64,000 bases of DNA from Petrosia ficiformis (GCA_947044365.1 OX345648.1:5913617-5977616), one strand, 5' to 3'. Counted from the first letter of the stretch, positions 14,629 through 28,000 are shown. The notes: generated by a model not told the origin, from the sequence alone. Translations and numbers: made by a program.

Positions 14629-17600
14629 GAGCCCACCCAGGTGCGAGCAATTTTTTTTGGCGTATTTTTTTCATACCTCAAAGTAACAGCAATAAGTAGC
14701 TTGGAACTCTTCTTTACTTTTTTCACTTTTAGCATCCATCATCATCCTTCTCAATCCCTCATATAGATCTGCATTGAAGAATGCTAAATCATGCCAGGCC
14801 AGTTCTCTGTAGAAAAAAAGAGTACTAGTATACTTGTCAATAATATATTAGAGTTAGTTACCTTTCCAGTAAATATTTTGCAACATGTCTACAAACCATG
14901 AAAGGAATAGTGTGTTTGAACCAAAAACACAATCCTAAAAACCGTCCAATTGCTCTAAACACTAGCTTCCTCTGTGATGTGAGAGTATTGTTCTTGGCTG
15001 ATGAATTTCCAGATGGTAAAACAAATGGCCGAGGTGAGTAAAGACCACTCTGTTCAGGCTCTTTACCAGGCTGATGGAAGAGAGAGCCTACCTTGTTACA
15101 CGGGGGCTTACTCTGAAAAATGAGTTTCAAATTAACAAAAGAAAAGAAATAAGACTTTTATACATACATACAGACAAAGAGTGATCTTACTGTATCACTG
15201 AGCTTAATAGCATTAGCAAGTGAAGCAAAGAATCCTCTATTTACTCCTGGACCAGATCCATCCTCTCCTTCAAACTTGACTCTTATTTGACTGTAATGAA
15301 ACTTTGTCATCTAAAGAAATACACAATCAGATAAATAGATATATAAACAGATAGATATATAGACAGATAGATAGGTAGACAGATATAATATTCTAACATG
15401 TCCAAGGAACTCCAAAGCATCTTCCAATAAATGATCTCGTCTGACTCTCAGTGATAAAGTATTAGAAACTGAAGCCCAGTCACTTCTTCCACTTTGTATT
15501 GAGTCAAACAGTTGAGTTACCTATAATTATGTGACATAATTACATGTGTAATCAATAATATTAGTTTGCAGGTAACCTGATGTCTAAATCGTGCCATTCT
15601 ACTGGCAAATCCTGCCCTGTTATTAAGGAAATTAGCACGCTCACTTCCAGGTCCTTCAGCCAAGAATATATGTGCAAATACACTAACAGAAATATTCCAG
15701 CGTTGTAGAGCTTTATCCATTGACCAGAGAAGTGTAATTGGAGTCTGTATTTCTCTATACAATATAAATTATTAATAACAGACAAACATACTATAAACAT
15801 CTCTACCTGTCTTTCAAATGAAGATATGACAGTGGAAGACAGCTGGGAAACGTATTATCTTGTCCCTCTTTTTGTCCCTCTTCACATATGCCTTCCATAC
15901 TCTTCCCTTCGGTACTTTCTAATGGACGGGGACTGTTAAAAAGTTGTTCTTTACGAGCATATGGTTGCAACAGGTGCGGCTGTCTTGCAAGAGGAAAGGC
16001 CTCTTGTAAAGGATCACCAGTTGGTACAGGACTTGTTGCTGTATCAAAGAACAGGTCATTTGATTTCTGAACCTCTTCACTGATAATAATGGATTCAGAA
16101 CGAGAGAAAAAACGAGTTTCTTGTGGCTTCTCTGTTTCCATGGTTTCATCGCCAGTAGATGAAGTTTTTATTCTCTTACTTGGTGATGTCACCTTGCCTG
16201 GATCTGATTGCATAATTTTACATAACTCGGTAGCAGCTTTTGGCCAATGATTCAAAGTATACAATAACCCATCCAACATGTAAACAACATGTTCATATCT
16301 GTGTAAATAAATTAATGATTGAATATAGTAAATACTAATAATTACTAACCCATATAGGTCCATCACAGGTAGACAATCATCATATTCTTGTGACTGACAT
16401 CTCAACAGATAGGTGATATATTCTCCAGGAGTGGAACCAATGAAACTCTTACTAGCTGTACGTGTAATAATCCTTTGAACAACTGATGATCCATGAGAAG
16501 GAGAGGATGGCCGAGCACTACCTCTCAATGTAGCAACATATCGCTAATAAAAATAATAGAGACCAGTGTACTGTAGTAGACTAGTTTCTTGATTAGTAAT
16601 ACCTCAGACAACATGACACCTATTGTCTTACAGATCATTTGTTATTTTAACAATGCATTACTTGTAACACACAATCTCCATTGTACAAAGTGTAGCTACT
16701 GTCATATAAATAGGACCAGTTCTACTGTGTTAAGATTAGTTCTACTAAAATTAGTTCTACTGTGTTATAAAATAAGATAAGATCTACTGTGTTATAAATA
16801 AGATTAGTTCTACTGTGTTATATAAGTAAGGTAAGTTCTACTGTGTTATATAAGTAAGGTAAGTTCTACTGTGTTATATAAGTAAGGTAAGTTCTACTGT
16901 GTTATATAAGTAAGGTAAGTTATTGTGTTATTATGAATAGAACCAGTTTACATATTATATATTCTATATTATATAATACCTGAGTGTCATATTTCTTTCC
17001 TTGCTGTAACTGTCCCTCTGCTACATCCAGAACATCACATAACCAACTCCAGGTATGTTCCAATATGCTTACTGTAGACTGAGCTAGAGTACTATTAACC
17101 TCAGGAGGTAATTCAACATAATACTACAAAACAAAAGATATTTTGCATGTTATAACAATCTATTAATATACTAAACACTAACTGATGGTTTCTTTGATGT
17201 TACTGATGATATCATATCTACTAAGTCCTTCACAATTCTAGCAAATGTACGACTTAGAAACCCAGCTCCAAATCTGATACTAGGGATAGTACACAGTGGT
17301 GTAGTAACTTCACCATGTCCAAACTATGAAGAGAATGACTCATTTTATGTACATGACTTTAAATATCATCAACTTACAAAGCTGGATGTTGGTGATGAGG
17401 GTCGTACTACTGGTGTGTTTTCTCCAATTCTACGACCATCTAATGCCCATGCATATGGATATATATCACCCATTCCATCACCATCTCTGTCATTTCCACG
17501 ACGACCAAGCCCTATTCCCATAGTATCAAACGGATCATCTTCATCTGAGCTACTGTTATCTGCGAAATCCACCATGATGTCATTGGTTGGTGAATATGTA

Positions 17601-20600
17601 CGAGTACCATACATATTCATACGAGAATAACCCTGAGAACCTCTGCCCTCAAAACTATCATTAGTCTCTGAAATAGGAACATCTGAATCCGACAGGTCCA
17701 TTCCAAATTCATCTTGATCACCTCCTTCCCCTTCTTTCACACCACCCTTGCGATGCTGAGGTATAAGTCTCAGACCAGAGACAGGTAGAATGGGAATTTC
17801 ACTCTGTCCAGTCTGGGAGTCAGTCACATTCAGGGCTGATCGAACATGTAGTTGCCTAGCAAGAGATCGAGTGCCGCTATTTCGATCCGCTGCAAATCGA
17901 AATGAGGAATGCACACGTGATGTTTGATATTCATTAGTAACAGAACTAGCTCCAAATGGTTTAGCTACACCTAGTCTAACAGGAACACTACAAGTTTCAG
18001 CTGCTTTAGCTAGTCCTTCAATAGCTAACCATGAAAAATTCATAATAGTATTCCTATGAATGTAATAAAAAGATGAAATGAGATGAAATCAATTAAACTG
18101 AACTAACTTTAATACTTGAAGAACTATTCTACTTCTCATTTGATGTTGATGTGTTTGACTACGACCCTCTCTAGACAACTGAAGTTCAGCAACAGAGCTC
18201 TTTACACGACTGTGTTCCATTATCAGCGCCCTGATGAGGCTACCCAGGAACCGCACCCCCACATAAAGAGATACATTATTCTCATTCATTCCCTCCAAGT
18301 TGCCATGAATATCTACTGTCTTGATATCTTCCCCGGCTTTTAATGACTTATTCATCTCGTCTATAATATTACCAGACACACCACCAATTAAACCACTATC
18401 ACAATTTATGAAAAGATTAACAACAAAACTATCCAATGTTTTGATGGAGGAAAAACGAGGAAACCGAGGTGTAGAGCTGGAGTTGAAAAACGGAAAAGGG
18501 TTGAATCCAAGAACCGAGGTTACAATACATGGCCAGTTACGAAATGTTGTGCGTAATAAATCATAACCCAATACATCATCATGAGTGTAAAGACCGCATG
18601 TACCACAAGGTTCTTCTGGAGAGTCGGGTACCTCTAAAGGAGGAGAATCAGGAGGTTTCTCAGATTTCAATGGAGCATCATTCGTACTGACATCTAAATT
18701 ATCTACAGTAACTGTTTCAATCGTTGTCAAGCTACTAGTATTAGAAGATGGTATTGGATTCAGACTGGAGGTCAGACTGGTTCCTGTATTACTTTTGGCT
18801 AGACTGGTAACCGTGTTACTTTCATTTTGAGTTCCTTCATCAGAATCGGACTTCCCAAACCTCAAGGGCTGTGATATGGATGAACTGCAATCCGGTCCAA
18901 ATGGTCTCCATAGCGACGTCTGTGTAGTAGTGTTATCAGTGGAGATAGGGGTTACTGATGAGGTCACAGGAGTTGGTGTAGTCAATTGCGTTCCAAAGAT
19001 TCCCAAACCAGTTGTACCAAGGGGTTTATCACTTCCAGACAGAAGATTGGAAAGTGTTGTGGAGACTACAGCTGCAGTTACTGATGGGATGGATCCTATG
19101 ATATCAAGAGGTTTATTGAGGAATAACTTTATGGGAGTTGCCTCTTGAGACAAAGGAGATTTTTCTGGTTTCTGAACAGGAGGGGGACTAGGAGAGTAAG
19201 GTACAGCTATTTCTTTTAATGACTGAATACATCTAGGATTATGAACTATGGACTGTATACAAGTCTCTCCATACACATCCTGTTCTGCTGATATATCACA
19301 ACGCTCAAGAAAAGCACAAACCAGACGACAAGCAAATGGAAGAGTAGCAGTTGCTTTCTAATCAACAAAACAACATTCATAAGATAATTATTAAAATGGG
19401 TATTTATTAAATCAACTTACCTTTTTCCTTGCTTCTTCTCTCATTTCATCAGTAATGAAACATCTTCCACTTGAACCCCATCCACCAGTTCTCAAACCTC
19501 CTCCCCCTCTCCTGTGGGGCCCTATACGAGAGACAATACCATGACCCATGTCCAATAGATTCGGTATATGTCCATCATTATTACCCTCTATTTCGCTACA
19601 TTCCTCCGGTTCTAGTCCAATATTCAGAAAGCTCACAGAGTGCGTCTGACCAAAACTTCCTCCTCTTGAGCTATTGTAATTAGAGAAGACTCTAAAATCT
19701 TGCATTTCTAAATGTGCTGCTCGTAATTGATGAATATCACTGAAATACACAACTCCTCTCAAAGGTACACTGCTATCGACAGTACCATTATTCTGGCTAC
19801 GTCCTATCCCTCCAGGGCGTTGAGAATTCCCAAATCCTCCTGTCAAGGTAGTATGGTCATCCGAGTCGGTGTCAGAACCTTCTTCACTGGACTCATCAGC
19901 AACTTCTGGAACAACTCCATCCTCAACATCTGTATCTCTGGTTACCTCTGCTCGATACACAGAGGGATAGTACTCTTTGAAAAGCGACAGAAGCTGTTGT
20001 GCAGTATATCCAACAGGCATACTTGATATATATAGTTTCATATTCAGTGAATCATAGCAAGTACAATAACTGGCTAATAACATGTGCAATGGGGATAACC
20101 CCTCGCGATTCTTAGGAATTATGGCACTTTCAAACGAGTCAGGAAGATGCTGTTCCACAAAACGATACATTTTCAAAGCTGATTTGATGTTTTGATGAGA
20201 TATTGCAGCCATGAAAGGTGTTTCACCAAACGAATTCTTCTGACATAGCTACATGTACAACACATATTATCAATTAACAATCATGTGTCAGTCATGTGAC
20301 TTACCAGTTTATTAACATCACTTCTGACAGCTTCACAGGATAGAAATAATTCTAACATCATAAAATGTGCATGATTGAGAGCTTCTCCTTGTTTCTTCAT
20401 ATCATTGTTGTCATGAAAAGGTTTGTCTTTGTTTTTATACCTCAGCTCTTCAAAACTCATGTGACGATACTCAGGTTGTATTGTAATACTCTGATATCGT
20501 AGTGAGTCAGCTGGTAAATATGACATACGTAAATATATATTAGATAATAAACTAAAAAATGTTTATTTTAATAATCATTAGTGCAGTGAGTGTATGATAT

Positions 20601-23600
20601 ACAGGGCATGAGAGAATTAGAAACAAAGGAGACTACAGACCCCAGGAAGGCTAGGTTTGGTACTACATCTTATAATGTAGTTCAGTGCAGTAACCATACT
20701 ATTATAAAATATTAATATATATATAATTATATATATATATATATATATATATACTTACAAAGAAAAGCTCTAAAGCAGCTCTTATCTTCTTCCTCATCAT
20801 CTAAATCACTACCAGCACATACATGTAATATGTTACAATTGTGAGTTGTACAATCATATAATGACTCCAGACTCAAACCAGAACTGTCAGACTGGTTTCC
20901 ATCAGGGACCACATCTACATCCACGCTCATCTGTGATGTTAAATCAGGTTTGCCATCCTGGATTTCAGAGGGTTCAGTATCCATGGTAACATCAGTCTCT
21001 GGTTTTACCTCTTCGGAAGGAGTAATGACATTAACTCTCTTTGCTGATACTTCTTGACCTACAACCTCTGAGGAATGAGTGGAACTAGTAATAGCTGACA
21101 ACATTCTCTCTACTTTCTCGTAGTCACCCAGCAATACAGTAGACATGAGAGATGACATCTGAGGCACTACAAATAACATACATAATTATTGTGTCAATGT
21201 ATCAACAACACATGTACATACCAATTGCTAACAAGAGGACTTTTTTATTTTTCTCTGTGACTGTATACTGATTAGAGATAATGGCTTTATAAGCATTCGA
21301 TAACTTGATCTGTTTACCCTGTCCTTCTGGACTCCACCCACCAGACGGATCTGGAGATCGATGTTCAACCGGTCTCATTCTTAGCCCAGGTGGAATTGGA
21401 ATGGGGATTCCATTAATATCTTTCAAGCACAAGATTTCAGAATCATAAAGGTCGATGAAAAAAGCTCTATCTATCTGACTGGATAATTCTGGTGATATGT
21501 CGATGTCTCTCTGAGCTAATTTACGTTTTCTTCCTTTCCCTTTTACCTTCCCGCCACTACCCTTGGGAACAGATAGCATTTTACCCTTTTGTCTTATGGC
21601 CGAATCGTGTAATTCTAAACCACACTCGATACTATCACATCCCTCTTCAATCACTGTACATTTGGGAGGTTTTTGACCCACACCACTAAGAGCCACAAAG
21701 GAAGAACTCTGAAGTAGTCCGGAAGACATATGAGATGAACACAGGAAATATGTTTGTCCATCAACAATACGTTTCAACAGCAAGTATGGACCATCATTAG
21801 TGGGATAAAGATTTAGTGGAGTAAAGCCTGTCAGAGGAATTCGACCTAAACCTCCCTCGAGACTGTCCTCTGGAGAAGATAATTGAGGGGTGTGGTTTAG
21901 TGTAGGGTCTATGAGACACACTGGATAATGTTGTACAATACCAGCAACATGACGACTAATCTTCTTTGGCAACTGGGTAGGACCACTAGTTGAGGATTTT
22001 CCTTCACTATTAGTTTTATCTAACTTAGAGCTACCATTTATATCGGTACTAACACAAGGTTCCAATTCCGACAGACGTAGAACTTTAAGAGATGTTTTGA
22101 ATGGTTTCTCTCCCTCTGGTGTCTCAGTGTGCGATATATCAACAATAGCTTGATTGTTATCAACAGCAACAACACGTCCAAGTACTGCAGGAGAATCGTC
22201 TAGGAAAACTACATCCGATTGCTGCCATACTTCTAAACTCTCATACGACTTTGAGCTATCCAGTTCATGCATGTTAATAACCCTATCATCTTCTCTACTA
22301 AAGGTATTTCTCATCACTCGTACAAGTAGTGTAGTCATGGGGTCTAAACTACTATGTTCCATTATATTAACAGTGTGACCAATCCTGGGGCCATGGGTTT
22401 TAGAACACTGTAATACAAGTGCGTTAGGTCCACAAGGAGGACCATTCTTTAACCTTACAAGAGAACCATCAGAAATGGAACTGTGAGAAGAAGGGGTGTG
22501 GCTTGTGGATGGAAAAGCAGATTTACCTTGAGGACACAAACCCCTGTTAAATATAGATAATTAATATAATAAGTTATTTTGAATAGAATGATCAACTTAC
22601 CACCAATATACTCTTCCAGCTTTTGTGATAATGTAAGTAATAAATTCTGAAACATATAAATAATGAACGGGGTCATTAGATAACTCAGAGAATTGTGTTA
22701 GGGGATGAGAAAGGGATGACACGAGTGGAGGGACACCATTCTCTAAACAACCTATAAACAAATACATACATATTATATTCATATATTATATCAATATTCA
22801 ATTTACCTCTTAATAGTGAATCATAAAATGTGACCACACCCCCTGATTCAGTAACTAATGAAGCACGTACTGCACATGATGAAATTTTGACAATCTTTTC
22901 ATTTACTAAACCTAATTCCTCTTCCAGTGGGTGTGGTTGGGGATTTATTACACCATCTTTACAAGACCAGGTGTAAAGACGACCAGTAGCTGCACCAACC
23001 AGTAGAATCTCAGAATGCAGTGTGGATATAGCTGAGAATCTGGAATCATTGCTCAATGAATCAGGATTCTATCATGGGAGATAATTACTATATGAATTAT
23101 TATAAAATATTTACTGACCTGTTTAACAATCAGCCATTCTAACTCTCCAAGTTTAGGCCACACTCCGTCCTTTTCCTTCTTCTGTTTAGCGGTATCTTTA
23201 TTTTCACTAAGAAAGGAAGAGAATCTCACACCGAGTGATCTTGGAACTATTGTATGTGCTGATGGCTTTTCGGAACTTGTTTTACCAGACTGTTTGGTTG
23301 ATTCACTGACTCCACCATGTAAACCTGCTCCAGTACCATCAACTTGGGTTTTTGGAACTGGAGAAGAAGGAGAATACACAGGTGATGAAGAGGTATAGAA
23401 ACCAGGAGGAGAAGTAGGGGAGTAACCAGGAGATGAAGGTGTGTATGAAAAGTTAGTATTCAAAGAAGATTGATATTGTATATCAGGTATAGCAACATAT
23501 GGTGAGATCTCATTAACACTCAATATAGCTGCCCCACCTAAACTTCCTCTAGTACTCCTCTCCTGATCGAACTGGGATTGAAGTTGTCTTGCATATTCTG

Positions 23601-23919
23601 CATCTGATAGAACTTGAAAACTTGTATCTCGGCTACGTCTAGTAATTTCTTCATCGATATGGTGTTCTGTTAGTTTGGATTGTGAGGAACATTTCATTCG
23701 ACAAACACGTCCATCCTTCATCAGGAACACAAGATATTGTGAATTAGACTCAACATTCTGTACATCAACAGCATCTATTCCTTCGATACTTTGTAAATTA
23801 CTAAGATTACTGGAACATTTCTCATTTTTCTGTAGATATCTCAAAATACGTCTCCTCACTTTCTCAATGTTGTCTTTCTGTTTCAGAGGCACTGACAAGA
23901 GCTTCACTTTTGACTCCAT
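13698..23919 (-). CDS. UBR5: UBR5-type HECT E3 ubiquitin ligase with altered domain set
   Basis: A gene of about 10 kb with short introns. The preferred start is Met 23919, whose 'MESKVKLLSVPLKQKDNIEK' aligns with the human UBR5 N-terminus; an in-frame Met at 24072 is possible. Diagnostic matches: 'MKDGRVCRM', 'GLVNEKIV' in the N-terminal propeller, 'ITKAGRVYWWG', 'EAFPLARQPHLLQPYARKEQ', and HECT pieces 'FHQPGKEPEQSGLYSPRPF', 'AIGRFLGLCFWF' and 'ASTCSQRMSIPLYPSY'. The catalytic Cys codon is 13794-13796. In human UBR5 a UBR box and a PABC/MLLE domain are present. Here I find no cysteine-rich UBR box after 'SPLHMLLASYCTC' and no MLLE between the HECT start and 'LFHQPGKEPEQ'. Instead there is an RRM-like segment (about 19680-20045) and, near the N-terminus, an ubiquitin-binding-like helix and RNA-polymerase-II-CTD-like repeats (23355-23450). 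The HECT appears active. Confidence 0.92.
14572..14645 (+). tRNA. tRNA-Asn (GTT)
   Basis: A 74-nt cloverleaf: acceptor stem GCACTTG pairing with CAGGTGC (one G-T pair), D arm GCGC/GCGC, anticodon stem TTCGG/CCGAA with loop CTGTTAA (anticodon GTT at 14606-14608), T arm GGTGG-TTCGAGC-CCACC with a regular T loop, and discriminator G at 14645, as expected for eukaryotic tRNA-Asn. No intron. It lies in an intron of the UBR5-type gene on the opposite strand, followed by a T-run (14651-14658) suitable as a Pol III terminator. Confidence 0.96.
16715..16925. repeat. Minisatellite in a UBR5 intron
   Basis: About seven imperfect tandem units built on 'GTTCTACTGTGTTATATAAG' plus 'TAAGGTAA' (period near 28 bp in the clean half; shorter, degraded units at the left end). 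It lies wholly in an intron. Confidence 0.85.
20709..20755. repeat. (TA)n run in a UBR5 intron
   Basis: Nearly pure TA dinucleotides next to an intron boundary. Read through on the minus strand it adds a meaningless Tyr-Ile tail to the neighbouring exon. Confidence 0.8.
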
Positions 23920-24180
23920 TATGAAGTCGATTCTATACACCTCTACTCTTTCGCATAAAACCTCTTCTCCTTTATTTAATATTGAAGCTAGTTTACGCTC
24001 AATATATCGTAGAGAAGGGGAAAGAAGAGTCAACAGGGAAGGAACCACCCCGCATGTTTTAAATGACTCCAATTAATGCCCACCTACTTAATTCACTTAT
24101 GGCCCCTTTAATTTTCATTAGTTAATTATTATCATTTAAAATGAAAAGCGTGTAATATTGCTAATATTGTGATATAACAT

Positions 24181-24930
24181 TTATTTTTTTCTATTCTTTT
24201 CTCTCTCTTGGCTACAGCGAGGACAGAACCACTTTCCCTTAGGTTTTGATGTGAGACCCACACATTGAAAGTGAAACCATTCTATTGGACATTCTAAATT
24301 ATCACATCCTATCATTTCACCAAACGATACTTGGTGACACAAACAATATGTAGGTTCATTAGGATCAACTGGCATATCAAGTACATCTGATGATGTCCCT
24401 CCAGGGACCACACCCACTGGACTGGCTAAACCAGATGGACCAGTTTCCTCAGACGAAGAAGCATACTTCTTTCTTCCTCTAGTGATGCTTCCAATACGAG
24501 TTTCATTGACTCTCTTTCTATTTCTGTTAATTATTATAGACTGACCCTCACCATTACTTAAAGATGAAACCCTTCGATGGGTGTGGTCTGTTATATTAAG
24601 ATCTTGTTCAAATCTCCCAAGATCAGCATCAAGTCTTCGAATATGTTTATCAACCATTTCATACATCTGCATTGCTAACTGAACTTTATCATCACTGTAT
24701 TCTTTAGCTTTCTGATATAGCTCATCTATTTTACATAGTCTTTCTTTACGTGCATCTCGTGGCAAAGTGACACCAGAGATCTTATAATGTTTCACACAGT
24801 CTTCAACTTCTGACAGTGTATCTTGTGTTCTCTGGTCTAGATCTTTCATTAGCAAAAAATTTCTCTGGAGCTCTTTTGGAAGATGTTCTATGCTCTCTAA
24901 AAAATTGTCTAGATAAATAGCAGACGCCAT
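24181..24930 (-). CDS. ING5: ING4/5 tumour-suppressor family PHD-finger protein
   Basis: A single-exon protein of about 249 residues from Met 24930, chosen because 'MASAIYLDNFLESIEHLPKE' aligns with the ING4/5 start; a Met eight codons upstream is possible. The N-terminal ING helical domain includes 'CKIDELYQKAKEYSDDKVQL' and 'MYEMVDKHIRRLDADLGRFE'. A basic Ser-rich linker follows ('NRNRKRV', 'TRGRKKY'). The C-terminal PHD finger is complete: 'EPTYCLCHQVSFGEMIGCDN', then 'CPIEWFHFQCVGL', 'GKWFCPRC'. PHD fingers of this class read H3K4me3, and ING4/5 are subunits of HBO1/MOZ acetyltransferase complexes (family knowledge). 'SDVLDMPVDPNEPTYCLCHQ' is very close to ING4/ING5; I cannot choose between them, since an early animal may have one gene for both. 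Divergent from SEC31 over 110 bp. Confidence 0.93.
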   Translation of the reverse strand: MASAIYLDNFLESIEHLPKELQRNFLLMKDLDQRTQDTLSEVEDCVKHYKISGVTLPRDARKERLCKIDELYQKAKEYSDDKVQLAMQMYEMVDKHIRRLDADLGRFEQDLNITDHTHRRVSSLSNGEGQSIIINRNRKRVNETRIGSITRGRKKYASSSEETGPSGLASPVGVVPGGTSSDVLDMPVDPNEPTYCLCHQVSFGEMIGCDNLECPIEWFHFQCVGLTSKPKGKWFCPRCSQEREKNRKK

Positions 24931-25040
24931 TTTAAAAAAGGTGTGTTTTGACACGTCACAAACTAATTCAGAATTGAAAGGGTTAAAATAAACTCACCAC
25001 ATTGTTTCTTTGTTCATTCATACATACAACTACATCAGAA

Positions 25041-28000
25041 ATGGGTAAGGTAAAGGAGATCAAGAGGACTGCTAATGTAGCATGGAGTCCTCGTTTAATG
25101 CAGTCTATATATATTGCTGGTGGCACTGTGGCTCAGCAACTTGATGCCACTTTCAGTACTAGTGCCCATATTGAATTATTCTCATTGGATTTATCTTCTC
25201 CTACACTTGATATGCCTTGTGTTGGACGTATAGAGTCGAAACATAGATTTCATAAGTTGATCTGGAGTTCTTTAGGATTAGAAGATGGATCTCATCAAAT
25301 GGGAGTGATCGTTGGAGGCTCAGACAATGGAACATTGACGATATGGGATGCTGATAAAATACTTAAGTGAGTGTGTGTGATCCATTGTAATTATATATTA
25401 ACTGTTATTATTTGATAGATCTGATTCGGACGGAGCTCTCGTTTCTCAAACTCAACAGCATGTTGGTGCAGTTAGGACTATTGACTGTAATCCGTTTCAA
25501 CCAAGTCTCATAGCATCAGGAGCCAGTGAATCAGAGGTCTTTATATGGGACATAAATAATCCTACATCACCAATGAGTCCAGGGAACAAGCTCCATCCAC
25601 TGGAAGATATTACTTGTGTGGCATGGAATAGACAGGTTCAACATATCCTGGGATCTACATCACCTAGTGGACGATCTGTTGTTTGGGATCTTCGAAAAAA
25701 TGAGCCAATAATACAAGTTTCTGATTCAAGTTCAAGGGTCAGTTTGTCTATTCATCTATCTATCTGTCTATCTATCTGTCTGTTTATCTGTCTATCTATC
25801 TATCTATCTATATATCTGTCTGTCTATCTATCTATCTATCTATATGTCTGTCTATCTATCTATCTATCTATATGTCTGTCTATCTATCAATAGATCCATT
25901 GTAAAGCCATTGCCTGGCATCCTGATATTGCAACTCAAATGCTGACAGCTTCAGAAGATGATCGAAATCCTATTATACAACTATGGGATCTCCGATATGC
26001 TACTGCTCCAATGAGAACCCTTGAAAGACACAAGAGAGGTGTTCTCTCTGTAGCATGGTGTCAACAAGATGCTGATCTATTACTAAGTGCTGCTAAAGAC
26101 AATCAAGTGTTGTGTTGGAATCCTAATAGTGATGTCCCTGATGGAGAGGTATGTATGGTGTATTTATATGTTATTTATCTCCTCTCATATTGATAATATT
26201 CAGGTGGTATATCAACTCCCAGCTACTACTCAATGGATATTTGAGTGTCATTGGTGTCCTCGTAATCCTGATATTATATGTACAGCCTCTTTTGATGGTC
26301 ATGTTAGTCTATACTCGCTCCTTGGAGGAGGGCGAACACCAGATGATATGGTACCAAAATCCCCTATCAAGGTATCACATGTTCATTATACCTCAGAAAT
26401 GTATTCATATTGGTAATGCAGGTTGATCCTAGTGACCCATTCTCTGTTATCAGTTACAATAAGAAATCTCCTGAAATTAACCACACCCCTTTAAAAACTC
26501 CACCTAAATGGTTTCGAAGACCATGTGCAGCAAGCTTTGGTGTATGTCTAATGAATATTTGTTGATGTTTATTTCACTTCTATTTTCTGTTAGTTTGGAG
26601 GAAAACTCGTCTCATTTGGTCGTCATGACAACAGAACAGTAGAGATAAGTCAAATTATAACAGAGCCACTACTACTCCAGCAGTCTACAGAGTTTGAAGA
26701 AGCTGTTAAGAAAGAACTATTTACTGATTACTGCTCAAAGAAAATTAAAGACTCAACTTCTGAAGAAGATAACAAAATATGGAATTTTCTTAAGGTTTAT
26801 AATTATGATAGTCATATATTATAACCACACCCTTTTTAATTTAGGCTGCATTTGATGATGATCCTCGTAGACAATATCTACATATGTTAGGCTATGATAC
26901 TGATGAACTGGATAAACAGGTTTTACTAGATATATATATCACTATACTAGTTACATATATACATTGATTTATAGTTCTCACAATGGGTGGAGTCAAGCTC
27001 TGCAACTGTTCTTAACACTGATGACCTCACAGAAAAACTTGCAGTACTTCCTATTGATGATACTGAAGAGGAGAAGGAGGAGGAGGAGGAGGAGGGAGAT
27101 GTGACTTCAACGGCAGGACTGTTTGGTTCAGAAGGTAAATGAATATTAATTTAATGAAATAATGGAGTTGTAATTAATTTTTCCAGCATGTGGAAATAAG
27201 ACTACTGATATATTTGATGACATTTCTACCTCCTCTTCTGTATTTGAAGTGTCTCATACATTAACTGGTAAATATTTAATTTTGATTAATAATGATTAAT
27301 TAATTATTCATTAATAGGATCAGGCCTGCCCTTGTCGACTGGTGATGATTCTGATGGTATGTTAACTAAAGCTTTATTAGTTGGAAACTTCAATGCAGCT
27401 GTTAATATATGTATCAACACTGGAAGAATGGTAATTTGAGTTTAATTAAATGAGTGTGGTCAATATTTTTATGTTCTTTAGGCTGAAGCTATTATATTGT
27501 CTCTAGCAGGAGGATCAGATTTATATCACACAACACAACAACTATTTTTTAAGAAGAACAAAGGTCATGTGACACAGGTATGATAGTGTTTATATGTATG
27601 TAATATATTAATCTATATTTGTATATATAGCTCATTTCTCTGGTCACTAATCAGAACTGGAATGAGATTGTACGGAATGGGAATCTGGATAATTGGCAGG
27701 AAATCCTGGCTGCTTTAGTTACATATGCTTCACCTAATGAATTCCCTTCATTATGTGGTATATTAATTAAAATAATCAATGAATAATTAATGAGTAATGT
27801 TTACTGTCAGATCAACTTGGTAAAAGATTAGAGACAGAAGTAGATGGTTCCCATGACGATGCTGGTTTATGTTATATATGTTCTGGTAATATAGATCAAT
27901 TTGTCAGTTGCTGGTAAGTATTTCAAATCATATGATTATAATGATGAGTCACACCTTGTCAGGATGACGTCACAAGATGGTGGAATTAATCCTCTTGTAC

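Noticed and set aside
16715..16925. Tandem repeat array as CRISPR
   Set aside because: Units abut without unique spacers and the genome is eukaryotic.
18590..18620. 'CGTCGLYTHDD' in UBR5 as a remnant UBR box
   Set aside because: Only two Cys and one His, without the further zinc ligands of a UBR box; insufficient.
24931..24954. Upstream Met of the ING gene as the true start
   Set aside because: Conserved ING4/5 N-terminus begins at the later Met (24930).
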